The notes under the pieces were generated by a model. The model saw only the letters and a list, made by a program, of their open reading frames with translations, was not told the origin of the DNA and did no database searches. DNA of 64,000 bases, taken from the NCBI GenBank assembly GCA_949287075.1, contig CASEEU010000012.1:17009-81008 (forward strand), read 5' to 3'. The translations under genes were made by a program, and so were the position numbers. The DNA is from an uncultured Eubacteriales bacterium (lineage in GTDB: Bacteria > Bacillota > Clostridia > TANB77 > CAG-508). This document shows, one piece after another, positions 17,903 to 26,920 of the stretch (positions within the stretch are counted from its first letter, which is position 1; each line of letters starts with the position of its first letter).

Positions 17903-18110
17903 ATTATCCTCCTTGTCATTTGACATATCTAATCATTTTCCAATAGTTGCATATATATAAACTGTCCATAAATCAGAACAGGATAAATAAGAAAATTTGC
18001 ATATATTTTATCATATTTTTAATAAAATAACAATTAAAAGTAGATTATTTACATATTTTATAGTATTATGGAGAAGGCAGGTTTAAATGTAAACAAAGGA
18101 GATGTTTGAT

Positions 18111-18809
18111 ATGAAATTAGTTGTAAAAAATTTAAAGAAAAATTTTGAGAAAAAAGAAGTACTAAAAGATATTAATTTTGAATTTGAAAAAGGAAAAATA
18201 TATGGTTTATTAGGGAGAAATGGAGCAGGAAAGACCACCTTTTTTAATTGCTTAAATGAAGATTTAGATATTGATGCAGGAGAATTTTATATTGAAGACA
18301 ATAACAATAGAAGAAAAATGGAAACTGAAGATATAGGATATGTTTTATCAACACCAAATGTTCCAGAATTTTTAACAGCAAGAGAATTTCTAAAGTTCTT
18401 CATAGACATTAATAAAAAAAGAATCAAAGACTTAAAAACAATAGATGAATATTTTGATTTTATGAAAATTGAAGAAGAGGATAGAGATAGATTATTAAAA
18501 GATTATTCACATGGTATGAAGAACAAAATGCAAATGCTAGTGAATATTATTGCAAATCCAAATGTATTGTTACTTGATGAACCTTTAACTTCTTTTGATG
18601 TAGTCGTTGCAGAAGAGATGAAACAAATGTTAAGAGAAATAAAGCAAAACCACATTATCATATTTTCAACTCATATTATGGAACTAGCATTAGACCTATG
18701 TGATGAAATTGTTATCTTAAATAAAGGTATTCTAGAAGAGGTTGATAAAAACAATTTGGATAATGAACAATTCAAAAATAAAATCATAGAAGCATTAAAG
18801 GAGGAATAG
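18111..18809 (+). CDS. ABC transporter ATP-binding protein
   Basis: 232 residues. Walker A GRNGAGKTT, Walker B LLLDEPLTSFD, H-loop STHIMELA. The signature reads YSHGMKNKMQ, the SxGM(K/R) form common in exporters of the DrrA/BcrA/YxlF type. ATG 18111 is chosen: the RBS AAAGGAG overlaps the earlier ATG at 18102. It is followed four bases later by the membrane subunit, so the pair forms one exporter. Confidence 0.92.
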   Translation: MKLVVKNLKKNFEKKEVLKDINFEFEKGKIYGLLGRNGAGKTTFFNCLNEDLDIDAGEFYIEDNNNRRKMETEDIGYVLSTPNVPEFLTAREFLKFFIDINKKRIKDLKTIDEYFDFMKIEEEDRDRLLKDYSHGMKNKMQMLVNIIANPNVLLLDEPLTSFDVVVAEEMKQMLREIKQNHIIIFSTHIMELALDLCDEIVILNKGILEEVDKNNLDNEQFKNKIIEALKEE

Positions 18810-18813
18810 AAAA

Positions 18814-20391
18814 ATGATAGAAACATTTATAACTTCCTTTAAATTGCAAAATACATATAGAACAAATAGTATTATTTATTCTTTAAAACAATTACCTATT
18901 ATAAAAAGAATATTGCCAAATAGTTTGTACAAAAATAGGGGATTAAAAATATTTGCAAATATCATTAGTATCTTGTGGGAAATAGTTAATGTTTTTATAG
19001 GAAAAATTATATATATTTCAGCAATGATATTTATGGCATTATCTTGGTATCATACAAATCAAGCAGATACATTTATACACCTATTTGTATTTCTAACATT
19101 TGCAGGAGGCGTATTAAATACATATATGTTAAATTCTACAAAGGATAAATATTATGCAATCATTTTAATGAATATAAATGCTAGAGAATATGGGTTATCT
19201 AATTATTATTATCAATTAATAAAATTAGTTGTTGGATCTTTACCATTTACAATACTTTTTGGAATGATAGCAGGTGTTTCATTATGGATTCAAATAGCAA
19301 TACCATTTTTTGTAGTAGCAATAAAATTAATTGTAATGAATTATTGTATATATGATTTTAAGAAAACAAATAAAGCATCAAATGAAAATCTACCAACGAA
19401 ATTTGTCTGGGGATTTGTAGGAGTATGTTTATTACTTGCTTATGGCTTACCTGCAATTCATATTACAATAAATCAAACTATTTTCTTATGTGTATTTATT
19501 GTTGCAATCATATTAGGAATATATAGCTTGATAAAAATACATCATTTCAAAGAGTATAGAAAAATGTATAAACAATTATTAACAGAATCAAATGTATATG
19601 TGCAAGAAAGAAATACCGGTACACAAGTGTTGAAAGATACAAGTTTAAAACAAATAGAATTAGATAAAAATTATACAAGTAATAAATCTGGATTTGCATA
19701 TTTTCACGATTTATTTGTAAAAAGACATAGAAAGATATTAACAACAGCTGTAAAAAAACAATCAGTTATTATATTAGTAATATTTATTGCAATGGTTATT
19801 GGAATAACTGTAAATAATGATTTTAAAAGTAAAACAAATGAAATATTGATGGTATATTTACCATACTTTGTATTTATCATGTATTGCATAAACAGGAGTT
19901 CATCAGTTACACAAGCAATGTTCATGAATTGCGATCATAGTATGCTAACTTATAGGATATATAGAACACCAAAAGTTATTTTGGGAATATTTAAAGAAAG
20001 ATTAAAAACCTTGATAACAATTAATTTGTTACCTGCAACATTAATAGGATTAGGCTTAGTATTATTGCTATATTTATCTGGAGGTACAGATAATCCAATT
20101 AATTATGCAATTTTATTTGTATCAATTATAGCAATGAGTATATTCTTTTCAGTTCATTATTTGGTAATGTATTATTTATTACAACCATATAATGTGAGTA
20201 CGGAAATGAAAAGTAGTACATATAAAGTAGTTCAAGGATTAACGTATATTGTATGTTGGTATATGATACAAATTAGATTACCAATATTTTCTTTTGGTAT
20301 AGCAACAATTGTTTTTTGTATAGCATATTGTTTAATTTCATTATTCTTGGCATATAAGTATGCACCTAAAACATTTAAGTTAAGAGTATAA
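18814..20391 (+). CDS. ABC transporter permease subunit
   Basis: 525 residues with about ten to twelve membrane helices and a charged cytosolic loop around residues 245-310. No binding-protein or conserved FtsX-type domain. It begins four bases after its ATPase partner, so translation is probably coupled. Two such subunits or a dimer would be expected. The exported compound is not evident from sequence. Confidence 0.8.
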   Translation: MIETFITSFKLQNTYRTNSIIYSLKQLPIIKRILPNSLYKNRGLKIFANIISILWEIVNVFIGKIIYISAMIFMALSWYHTNQADTFIHLFVFLTFAGGVLNTYMLNSTKDKYYAIILMNINAREYGLSNYYYQLIKLVVGSLPFTILFGMIAGVSLWIQIAIPFFVVAIKLIVMNYCIYDFKKTNKASNENLPTKFVWGFVGVCLLLAYGLPAIHITINQTIFLCVFIVAIILGIYSLIKIHHFKEYRKMYKQLLTESNVYVQERNTGTQVLKDTSLKQIELDKNYTSNKSGFAYFHDLFVKRHRKILTTAVKKQSVIILVIFIAMVIGITVNNDFKSKTNEILMVYLPYFVFIMYCINRSSSVTQAMFMNCDHSMLTYRIYRTPKVILGIFKERLKTLITINLLPATLIGLGLVLLLYLSGGTDNPINYAILFVSIIAMSIFFSVHYLVMYYLLQPYNVSTEMKSSTYKVVQGLTYIVCWYMIQIRLPIFSFGIATIVFCIAYCLISLFLAYKYAPKTFKLRV

Positions 20392-20450
20392 AATTCTATA
20401 ATATTTATGATATTATGACGAAGATAATAAAATTGTGTAGGAGGAAAAAT

Positions 20451-21035
20451 ATGAATATAGGAATAGATATAGATGGAGTATTAACCAATGATGATGATTA
20501 TACAATGGATACAACTACAAAATATATATTTGAAAATAAATTAGAAGGTTTTGAAGATCCTTATAGATATGAATGTCGCAAATTTAACTGGACCAAAGAA
20601 ATCTTAGACGATTATAGAAAAGAATATTTTTGGAATTATATAGAAAATGAACCTGCAAGAAAATATGCAAGTGAAGTGATAAAAAAACTGAAAGAGGAAG
20701 GAAACCATATCTATATTATTACTTCAAGACATAATACTACAAAAGATACAGAAGAAGGAGAAAAAACAAGAAAGACTACAAGAAAATGGCTAAAAGAGAA
20801 TGACATTCCATATGACGACTTATATTTCTCACCAGATAAAACAAAAGAAATTGATTCTTTAAAAATTGATATTATGATAGAAGATAGTCCAGAAACCATA
20901 CCAACATTTGTCAATCATACACATGTATTTTGCTATGATTGCAGATATAATAGAGATATGAAATTAGATAATATGACAAGAGTATTTAGTTGGTATGATA
21001 TATATATGAAAATACAGAAATTTAGAAATATGTAG
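20451..21035 (+). CDS. NT5C-like HAD family hydrolase
   Basis: 194 residues. Starts MNIGIDIDGVLTNDDDY (HAD motif I), has IITSRHN (motif II) and IMIEDSPETI (motif IV), which is the deoxyribonucleotidase-like NT5C group often found in polysaccharide gene clusters. The start is fixed by TAGGAGG at 20438-20444. A close relative with the same architecture lies at 63036-63626. Substrate unknown. Confidence 0.8.
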   Translation: MNIGIDIDGVLTNDDDYTMDTTTKYIFENKLEGFEDPYRYECRKFNWTKEILDDYRKEYFWNYIENEPARKYASEVIKKLKEEGNHIYIITSRHNTTKDTEEGEKTRKTTRKWLKENDIPYDDLYFSPDKTKEIDSLKIDIMIEDSPETIPTFVNHTHVFCYDCRYNRDMKLDNMTRVFSWYDIYMKIQKFRNM

Positions 21036-21056
21036 AAAGAATGGAGTATTATAGAT

Positions 21057-21713
21057 ATGAGAGACCAAGATAAAATTATTATATTTGATTGGGGAGGCGT
21101 TATAGAAAGCCATAAAGAAGGGGAATATTCCATAAATAGAGCTATCATAAATCTTATAAAACATTTTAATAATAAAGAAGATGAAAATACAATTGTAGAA
21201 AGATACTATGCACAATCAATAGAAGAGATAACCTATCATATCTATTTAGAAAATGATAAATGGTTTCAAAAAATAAAGTATGAATTTAATTTAAAATGTA
21301 CTACAGAAGAATTTTATGATTATTACATAAAAGAGTTTGATAAGATTGAATATTACAAAGGTGTCGTAAAATATGCGCACAGTTTAAAAGACAAATGCAA
21401 GATTGGAATTTTATCTAATCTAGGTTCCTTAGATAAACAAAGATTAGATAAACAAGTAGATTTAAAACAATTTGATTATGTATGGCTTTCATTTGAATTA
21501 AATTGTAGAAAACCTAGAGAAAAAATTTATGAGATAGTAGAAAATGATTGTAAAATAAAGCCTAGAAATATCTTATTCATTGATGATAGTAAAGAAAATA
21601 TAGAAGCAGCACAAAAAAGAGGATGGAATACTTGTTTAGCAACAGGACATGAACTAGATAAAATAAAAGAAAATATAAATGATTTTTTTAAGAAAAGATA
21701 TGATGAGATTTAA
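21057..21713 (+). CDS. HAD-IA family hydrolase
   Basis: 218 residues. Motif I is IIFDWGGVIES, with Gly in place of the second Asp as in some YihX-like members; motif II ILSNLG; motif III Lys in CRKPREKIYE; motif IV NILFIDDSKENIEAA. The helical cap lies between residues 20 and 95. It follows the NT5C-like gene by 21 bases and is probably co-transcribed. Substrate unknown. Confidence 0.85.
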   Translation: MRDQDKIIIFDWGGVIESHKEGEYSINRAIINLIKHFNNKEDENTIVERYYAQSIEEITYHIYLENDKWFQKIKYEFNLKCTTEEFYDYYIKEFDKIEYYKGVVKYAHSLKDKCKIGILSNLGSLDKQRLDKQVDLKQFDYVWLSFELNCRKPREKIYEIVENDCKIKPRNILFIDDSKENIEAAQKRGWNTCLATGHELDKIKENINDFFKKRYDEI

Positions 21714-21756
21714 GTATAGAGTCTAATAAGATTGTAAAAAACAGGAGGGCAAACTA

Positions 21757-22881
21757 TTGAATGTAATTTTTCTAGATATAGATGGTGTTTTAAATAGTCC
21801 AAATTATACCAAAAGATATAAAGAAATGCAAACAAAAAAAGAAAGAATATATAAAAATATTGATGATAATGCACTTAATTATCTTCAAAAGCTTCAAAAT
21901 AAATATAATGCTAAAATCGTTTTAATTTCTACTTGGCGTAAGTGGGGAAAATCTATATCAATAGACAAGTTTAAAAAATCTATCAAAGAGGATCCAATTA
22001 CAGAAGATGAAATAACAGAAGATTATGCAAATTTGAGAACATTATATGAAAAATTAAGATTGGAATATGATTTGGATTTAGATGATATGACTGACGATTT
22101 GCAAAATAGAATGTTAGAAATACAATTATACTTATTACTTCATAAAGAAATAGAAAAATTTGTCATTTTAGATGATGATGATGAAAATTTTACAGAAATG
22201 TTTGAAGAACAATTTATTCAATGCTGTACAGAAGGAGGTTCATTTGGAAAAAAAGAATTTGAACAAGCTTGTACCAGCTTTGAACAGCAAGAAAGATATA
22301 TTCCAAAAACAGAAGGCTTAAAAGAATTACAAGATTATTTTGATAAATTAACAGAATCTTATAAAGTTAAGGCTGAGTCAGTCTATGCTTCGATTTTAAA
22401 AGAAAACTTTGAAGGCTTTTCATTTGATATATCAGGTACACAATATAAAAGGTTATATTATTATTTACCAGATGAAATCAAAAATCAAGTAGATATAGAC
22501 TCTTGGAAAAAAGGAAGAATTATAACCAATAATCAAAGAACATTTGAGCAAGCTGTTATCAGTAATGAAGATTATTTTTCTGGTTTAATGTTATTGGAAG
22601 CTGGTTCAGATTCTTTACCATTATATAGTATTGTATTAGAACAAATAGAAATAGACGAAAAAGAAGAAATGCAAATGATGCAAGATTTAATTTCTAAACT
22701 ATCTGAAGAGCAAAAAATGAAATTATTACAATCAGCTAGACGAAAATATGAAGAACTACAAGAAAATAATCTACATGGCTCTGTAAAGAACATAAGAGAA
22801 GTTATTCAATATTTGTTTCATGCAGATATTTCAAAAATACAAATAGAAAAAGAGAGTGACTCAGATAAAGAGTTGTATTAG
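21757..22881 (+). CDS. HAD_SAK_1-type protein (RNA-repair-associated HAD) with extra C-terminal domain
   Basis: 374 residues. The first 190 match the HAD domain found in Swiss Army Knife RNA repair proteins: VIFLDIDGVLNSPNYTKR, ISTWRKWG and FVILDDDDENFTEMF then FIQCC. In that family the HAD acts as a nucleic-acid end phosphatase. The C-terminal 180 residues are a helical region I do not recognise. Start is TTG 21757, eight bases after GGAGGG; the overlapping ATG at 21761 is closed at once. A remnant of a 2H phosphoesterase, another RNA-repair fold, follows. Confidence 0.7.
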   Translation: MNVIFLDIDGVLNSPNYTKRYKEMQTKKERIYKNIDDNALNYLQKLQNKYNAKIVLISTWRKWGKSISIDKFKKSIKEDPITEDEITEDYANLRTLYEKLRLEYDLDLDDMTDDLQNRMLEIQLYLLLHKEIEKFVILDDDDENFTEMFEEQFIQCCTEGGSFGKKEFEQACTSFEQQERYIPKTEGLKELQDYFDKLTESYKVKAESVYASILKENFEGFSFDISGTQYKRLYYYLPDEIKNQVDIDSWKKGRIITNNQRTFEQAVISNEDYFSGLMLLEAGSDSLPLYSIVLEQIEIDEKEEMQMMQDLISKLSEEQKMKLLQSARRKYEELQENNLHGSVKNIREVIQYLFHADISKIQIEKESDSDKELY

Positions 22882-22902
22882 ATTAATAGGAGGCTTTTGT
22901 AT

Positions 22903-23093
22903 ATGTATGATTATGTATTACAATATGGATTTGACAAAGATACAGAACAATTTATCCAAAATATACAGAACTATTTAAAAGAAAATAAAGTTAAAGATGA
23001 AGAAAGAAATTGGTTACCACATATAACATTTCTGATATTGATACATATAGTGAAGAGTCTAGAATACAAAGATTATATAAATTAAGTTTATAA
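22903..23093 (+). pseudogene. Truncated 2H phosphoesterase (2'-5' RNA ligase-like) remnant
   Basis: From ATG 22903 (after TAGGAGG) the frame gives MYDYVLQYGFD and, 40 residues on, WLPHITF, the first HxT motif of the 2H fold, then becomes nonsense and stops at 23085. From 23034 another frame continues the fold plausibly (DIDTYSEESRIQRLYKL) to a TAA at 23091-23093. The second HxT motif and the rest of the usual 170 residues are missing. I read this as frameshifted and truncated. Confidence 0.6.
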
Positions 23094-23127
23094 AGAAAAA
23101 AGGTGAGAATAAAGGAGAGATATAAAA

Positions 23128-23655
23128 TTGAATAAAAATTTAAGCACAGGAATGATAAGAAAATTAACAGAAGAAAACATAGCATTAAAAATTGCTAAAA
23201 TGAGTGATTTAGAAGATATTATAGAATTATATAAAGAAAGAATACAATGGTTCAAAGAAAATGAGATTGATCAATGGAGTCGATATTTAAAAAATCATCC
23301 TAAAAGTGAATTTATAGAAGCAATAGAAAAAGAAAATTATTTTATGCTTATAAAAGATAATCAGATAATTGCAGCTTTTGAACTATCTGAAAAAACTAGT
23401 TTTTGGGAAGATAAAACTACAAAAGCATATTATGTATATAAATTGGTAACAAAAGTAGGATTTAAAAATTTAGGGGGAATTATTTTTGATATATGTAAAG
23501 AATTAGCAAAACAAAATGATAAAAATTATTTACGTTTGGAATGTTTAAGTACAAATGAAAAGTTGAATCAGATATATGAAGATTATCATTTTAAATTAAT
23601 AAGACAAGGTATTGGATATTATCCATATAATTTAAGGGAGTGCGAAATAAGATGA
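23128..23655 (+). CDS. GNAT family N-acetyltransferase
   Basis: 175 residues. The fold is recognisable from KIAKMSDLEDIIELYKERI at the start, YFMLIKDNQIIAAFEL in the middle beta-strands, YYVYKLVTKVGFKNLGG as the acetyl-CoA strand and loop, and LRLECLSTNEKLNQIYEDYHF at the end. Start is TTG 23128 with AAAGGAG 7 bases before it. It overlaps the next gene by four bases (ATGA), so they are coupled. Confidence 0.8.
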   Translation: MNKNLSTGMIRKLTEENIALKIAKMSDLEDIIELYKERIQWFKENEIDQWSRYLKNHPKSEFIEAIEKENYFMLIKDNQIIAAFELSEKTSFWEDKTTKAYYVYKLVTKVGFKNLGGIIFDICKELAKQNDKNYLRLECLSTNEKLNQIYEDYHFKLIRQGIGYYPYNLRECEIR

Positions 23656-24341
23656 GTCAAGTTATCATAGGAATCATAGCAAAACATAAAGAAAATAGAC
23701 AAACGAAAATCGATTCTTTGATTCGTGATGAAGTAAAACAAGCCATATTTGATAATGATGGAATAGCTATTGGAATTTTATCCCCAAATGAGAATATTCT
23801 ATATACAGGAAACGATTGGAAAAATTATGAAGAAAAAATAAGAAAAGATGAGATTATTGCTCAATTAAATTTGTGTGATGGTATTATTTTACAAGGTGGA
23901 ACTACTTGTGAAGCATATGAAAGTTGGATTGCAAAATATTGTTATGATAATAATATTCCCATACTTGGAATATGTGCAGGACAAAATAATATTGCTAGAG
24001 GATTAGGTGGTACAACTTTTAAAATCAATAATCCAGAAAAACATGATAGAAGTTTTGATAAATATGTACATAGTATAAAGATTGATAAAGACTCAAAATT
24101 TTATTCCATTATACAAAAGGATAAAATTATGGTAAATTCAAGACATAAGAATTCCATAAAAAATTGTCCAGGATTAAATAAAGTAGCTTTTTGTGAAGAT
24201 GGATATCCAGATGTTATTGAGGATTCTAACAAGAGTTTCTATATAGGTGTAAGATTTCATCCAGAAAGTTTGTATAAAAAAGATGAAAATATGAATAATA
24301 TTTTTAAAGCTTTTCTAGAAGCATGTAAAGAAAATAAATAA
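23652..24341 (+). CDS. Gamma-glutamyl-gamma-aminobutyrate hydrolase-like peptidase C26
   Basis: 229 residues, class I glutamine amidotransferase fold. Nucleophile Cys108 in GICAGQN, catalytic His203 and Glu205 in RFHPESLY; ILQGGTTCEAYE is the oxyanion strand region. Members hydrolyse gamma-glutamyl bonds (PuuD-like) or glutamyl tails. The start ATG 23652 overlaps the GNAT stop. Substrate not determined. Confidence 0.85.
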   Translation: MSQVIIGIIAKHKENRQTKIDSLIRDEVKQAIFDNDGIAIGILSPNENILYTGNDWKNYEEKIRKDEIIAQLNLCDGIILQGGTTCEAYESWIAKYCYDNNIPILGICAGQNNIARGLGGTTFKINNPEKHDRSFDKYVHSIKIDKDSKFYSIIQKDKIMVNSRHKNSIKNCPGLNKVAFCEDGYPDVIEDSNKSFYIGVRFHPESLYKKDENMNNIFKAFLEACKENK

Positions 24342-24369
24342 ACTTAATTTAGCAGTAACCAAACAAAAC

Positions 24370-24422
24370 CATAATCCATAAAATATATAAAAATGAAAGG
24401 AGACTATATTTTATGGATTATG
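24370..24422 (+). promoter_or_regulatory. Hairpin that encloses the ribosome binding site and start codon of the peroxiredoxin gene
   Basis: CATAATCCATAAAATATA (24370-24387) is perfectly complementary to 24405-24422. The 17-base loop contains AAAGGAG, and the ATG at 24413 lies inside the right arm. In RNA the start codon would be paired. It could be a translational switch or, as DNA, a palindromic operator. Confidence 0.75.
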
Positions 24423-25102
24423 AGTTAATGATGAATGGAAATGTCAAAATAGGACAACGAGCACCAGAGTTCGAAGCCAATACAACAATGGGAAAAGTAT
24501 CCTTAAATAATTATGCAGGAAAATGGCTAATTTTATTTTCTCATCCAGGAGATTTTACCCCAGTATGTACAACAGAAATGATAGCTTTTACAAAAGCACA
24601 TACATATTTTAAACAATTGAATACAGAATTGTTAGGTTTAAGTGTAGACAGTAATTCTTCACACTTAGCATGGGTATATGATATATACTGCAGAACAGGC
24701 ATAAAAATATCTTTCCCAATCATTGCTGATAGAAACGGAGAAATTGCCAGAAGATATGGGATGATTTCAAATGATATTAGTAACACAGAAACTGTCAGAA
24801 ATGTTTACATTATTGACGATAAAGGAATTATTAGAACTATTTTAATTTATCCAATGAATGTGGGAAGGTTTATACCAGAAATTATCAGAGTTGTGCAGGC
24901 ATTACAAATGGCAGATTGTGCACAAGGTTCAACGGCAGCCAATTGGATTCCTAATCAACCAGTCATTGTTTCACCACCAAAAACTTATGAAGAACTTGTA
25001 GAACGTGTAAGTGAGATAGAGAATAATAGAAATGGAATTAGTTGGTACTTGAGTTTTAAAGAACCACCCCAGAATTGTATAAATGATACATGTGATACAT
25101 AA
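24413..25102 (+). CDS. 1-Cys/AhpC-type peroxiredoxin (Prx6-like)
   Basis: 229 residues. The peroxidatic Cys52 sits in PGDFTPVCTTE; the family's C-terminal domain is present (ADCAQGSTAANWIPN and the PPKTYEELVERV helix), as in the Prx6/AhpC long group. It reduces hydrogen and organic peroxides in the cytosol. Further Cys residues near the C-terminus (EPPQNC, DTCDT) could resolve the sulfenic acid. Start ATG 24413 is inside a perfect hairpin. Confidence 0.9.
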   Translation: MDYELMMNGNVKIGQRAPEFEANTTMGKVSLNNYAGKWLILFSHPGDFTPVCTTEMIAFTKAHTYFKQLNTELLGLSVDSNSSHLAWVYDIYCRTGIKISFPIIADRNGEIARRYGMISNDISNTETVRNVYIIDDKGIIRTILIYPMNVGRFIPEIIRVVQALQMADCAQGSTAANWIPNQPVIVSPPKTYEELVERVSEIENNRNGISWYLSFKEPPQNCINDTCDT

Positions 25103-25153
25103 CTTTAAGAAAGTAAGTTTGATAAATTTAAAGTTCTTTGAAAAAATGTGTAA

Positions 25154-25255
25154 TATGCAGTAAAACTTATGAAAGAATCTGCTAATTTTATAACAGATAC
25201 CAATATGAATGAAGGTGTTGCCAAATATTTAAAAGAATATATTCTCCAAAAATAG
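25154..25255 (+). pseudogene. C-terminal remnant of a Cof-type HAD phosphatase
   Basis: A 33-codon stretch reads AVKLMKESANFITDT then NMNEGVAKYLKEYI and stops. This matches the last 30 residues of the HAD-IIB proteins at 15574 and 16442 (ADFITASNNDDGVAKAI). Everything before it is missing, so it is a gene scar. Confidence 0.6.
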
Positions 25256-25334
25256 AATACAAATAAAAAAATTTCACATAATAATAGTATGAACAAAAAA
25301 TGATGTTCATATACAAATTTTTGGAGGTAATGAA

Positions 25335-25502
25335 ATGCAAGGAAATCAAAAGATACATTGTACTGTAGGTACTTGTAAATATAATGAAACAAATCAAAAC
25401 TTATGTAAATTACAAGCAATCCAAGTAGAGCCAACTAAAAATTGTAATACAAAACAACCAGAAGAATCTATGTGTTCAAGTTATATTTATGGGAAGGAAT
25501 AA
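25335..25502 (+). CDS. DUF1540 domain small Cys-rich protein
   Basis: 55 residues starting MQGNQKIHCTVGTCKYNE. The pattern CxxxxCxYN followed by LCKLQAIQV and later Cys in NCNTKQ and MCSSY is the DUF1540 metal-binding-like motif common in Clostridia. Ribosome binding site GGAGGT at 25323-25328. Function unknown. Confidence 0.85.
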   Translation: MQGNQKIHCTVGTCKYNETNQNLCKLQAIQVEPTKNCNTKQPEESMCSSYIYGKE

Positions 25503-25520
25503 TTTTCTTCTCATTTTTTC

Positions 25521-25549
25521 TTGACATATCTGTGATTTAGAAATAAAAT
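25521..25549 (+). promoter_or_regulatory. Promoter of fba
   Basis: TTGACA (25521-25526), 17-base spacer, TAAAAT (25544-25549). Confidence 0.75.
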
Positions 25550-25598
25550 AGCCTTAGCAAAATCAATAGGGGAGTATCCCCAAAAAGGAGGAAAAGAT

Positions 25599-26528
25599 AT
25601 GTTAGTTACAACAAAAGAAATGTTTGAAAAATCAATGAAAGAAGGGTTTGCAGTAGGTGCATTTAACGTAAATAATATGGAAATTGTACAAGCAATCACA
25701 GATGCAGCTCACGAAACACAATCACCAGTTATATTACAAGCATCAGCAAGCGCTATAAAATATGCAAGAATAGGGTATTTAATGAAAATGGTACAAGCAG
25801 CAGTGGAAGAATATCCAGAAGTTCCAATTGCCATTCACTTAGATCATGGACCAGACTTCGAAACAGCAAAAATGTGTATTGACAATGGATTTACATCTGT
25901 TATGATAGATGGTTCAAAATATGATTTTGAAGAAAATATAGCATTGACAAAACAAGTAGTAGATTATGCACATTCTAAAGGTGTAGTCGTTGAAGCTGAA
26001 CTTGGAAAATTAGCAGGCATAGAAGATGATGTCAATGTATCAGCATCAGATGCTATGTATACAGATCCAGCGCAAGCGGAAGAATTTGTAAAAAGAACAG
26101 GTTGTGATTCTTTAGCTATTGCTATAGGAACAAGCCATGGAGCATATAAATTTAAAGGAGAAGCAAAATTAAGATTTGATATTTTAAAAGAAATCAAAGA
26201 AAGAATACCAAATACACCAATTGTATTACATGGTGCTTCTACAGTTATACCAGAATTAGTTGAAATGTGTAATCAATATGGAGGAAATATACCTGGAGCA
26301 AAAGGTGTACCAGATGAAATGTTACATGAAGCAAGTATATCTGGTGTTTCTAAAATTAATGTAGATACAGATTTAAGATTAGCTATGACAGCAGGAATTA
26401 GAAAAGTATTTGTAGAAGATCCAAGTGCATTTGATCCTAGAAAATACTTAACACCAGCAAGAGATTTAATAAAAGAAACAGTTGCACATAAAATGAGAGA
26501 TGTATTTGGTTCAGCTGGTAAAATATAA
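25599..26528 (+). CDS. fba: Class II fructose-1,6-bisphosphate aldolase
   Basis: 309 residues. Zinc and catalytic motifs HLDHGPDFE, AIGTSHGAY and LHGAS, plus GVSKINVDTDLR at the substrate phosphate site. It cleaves fructose bisphosphate to DHAP and glyceraldehyde-3-phosphate in glycolysis. Ribosome binding site AAAGGAGG, own promoter. The insertion around MCNQYGGNIPGAKG resembles the FbaA long-loop subclass seen in Clostridia. Confidence 0.95.
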   Translation: MLVTTKEMFEKSMKEGFAVGAFNVNNMEIVQAITDAAHETQSPVILQASASAIKYARIGYLMKMVQAAVEEYPEVPIAIHLDHGPDFETAKMCIDNGFTSVMIDGSKYDFEENIALTKQVVDYAHSKGVVVEAELGKLAGIEDDVNVSASDAMYTDPAQAEEFVKRTGCDSLAIAIGTSHGAYKFKGEAKLRFDILKEIKERIPNTPIVLHGASTVIPELVEMCNQYGGNIPGAKGVPDEMLHEASISGVSKINVDTDLRLAMTAGIRKVFVEDPSAFDPRKYLTPARDLIKETVAHKMRDVFGSAGKI

Positions 26529-26542
26529 TGGGAGCGTAAAAT

Positions 26543-26752
26543 ATGGCAAAATTGTCTAGAGAAGAAATTATTAATTTATATAAGAAACCAAAATCCATGA
26601 CACCTATGGAAATATGGAGACATAGTGGTTATTTTAATTCTATTACTACAATAAGAAAATATATAAAGGAAGCAATAGAATCAGGAGAAGTTACAAATGA
26701 AGATGAAGAAGTTTTTAGGCAAAAAAAGGAAGTAAGTAGGAACTATGATTGA
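26543..26752 (+). CDS. Small hypothetical protein, possible DNA-binding
   Basis: 69 residues, charged. The segment MTPMEIWRHSGYFNSITTIRKYIKEAI could form a helix-turn-helix, but this is a guess. It starts 15 bases after fba with GGGAG as binding site and overlaps the next small gene by eight bases, so it rides on the fba transcript. Confidence 0.5.
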   Translation: MAKLSREEIINLYKKPKSMTPMEIWRHSGYFNSITTIRKYIKEAIESGEVTNEDEEVFRQKKEVSRNYD

Positions 26753-26888
26753 GCAATTGATTCAAGAAAAGCAATTGACAGAAGAAGAATATAAAGGTAT
26801 TTTAACTGAAGTTAGGAAAAATACAATTAAAAAAGTAGCTTTAACCAAACAAGGTAAAAGAAGTGAAAAAGAAGGACTGGAGTTATAA
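26745..26888 (+). CDS. Small hypothetical protein overlapping the previous gene
   Basis: 47 residues starting MIEQLIQEKQLTEEEYKG, charged and helical. Its ATG at 26745 overlaps the upstream stop by eight bases and GGAAG/AAGGAAG lies about ten bases before it. The stop codon lies in the loop of the terminator hairpin. No family recognised. Confidence 0.45.
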   Translation: MIEQLIQEKQLTEEEYKGILTEVRKNTIKKVALTKQGKRSEKEGLEL

Positions 26889-26903
26889 GCCAGTCCTTTT
26901 TTA
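26872..26903. terminator. Bidirectional terminator between fba operon and smpB
   Basis: Nine-base stem, 26872-26880 with 26890-26898, T run on the plus side (26899-26902) and CTTTTTC on the minus side. It serves both convergent units. Confidence 0.85.
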
Positions 26904-26920
26904 ATTGCAAAAAGATATTA

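Noticed and set aside
25105-25434. Minus-strand frame of 109 codons
   Set aside because: It is antisense to the HAD remnant and to the DUF1540 gene, which has the better start, binding site and motif.
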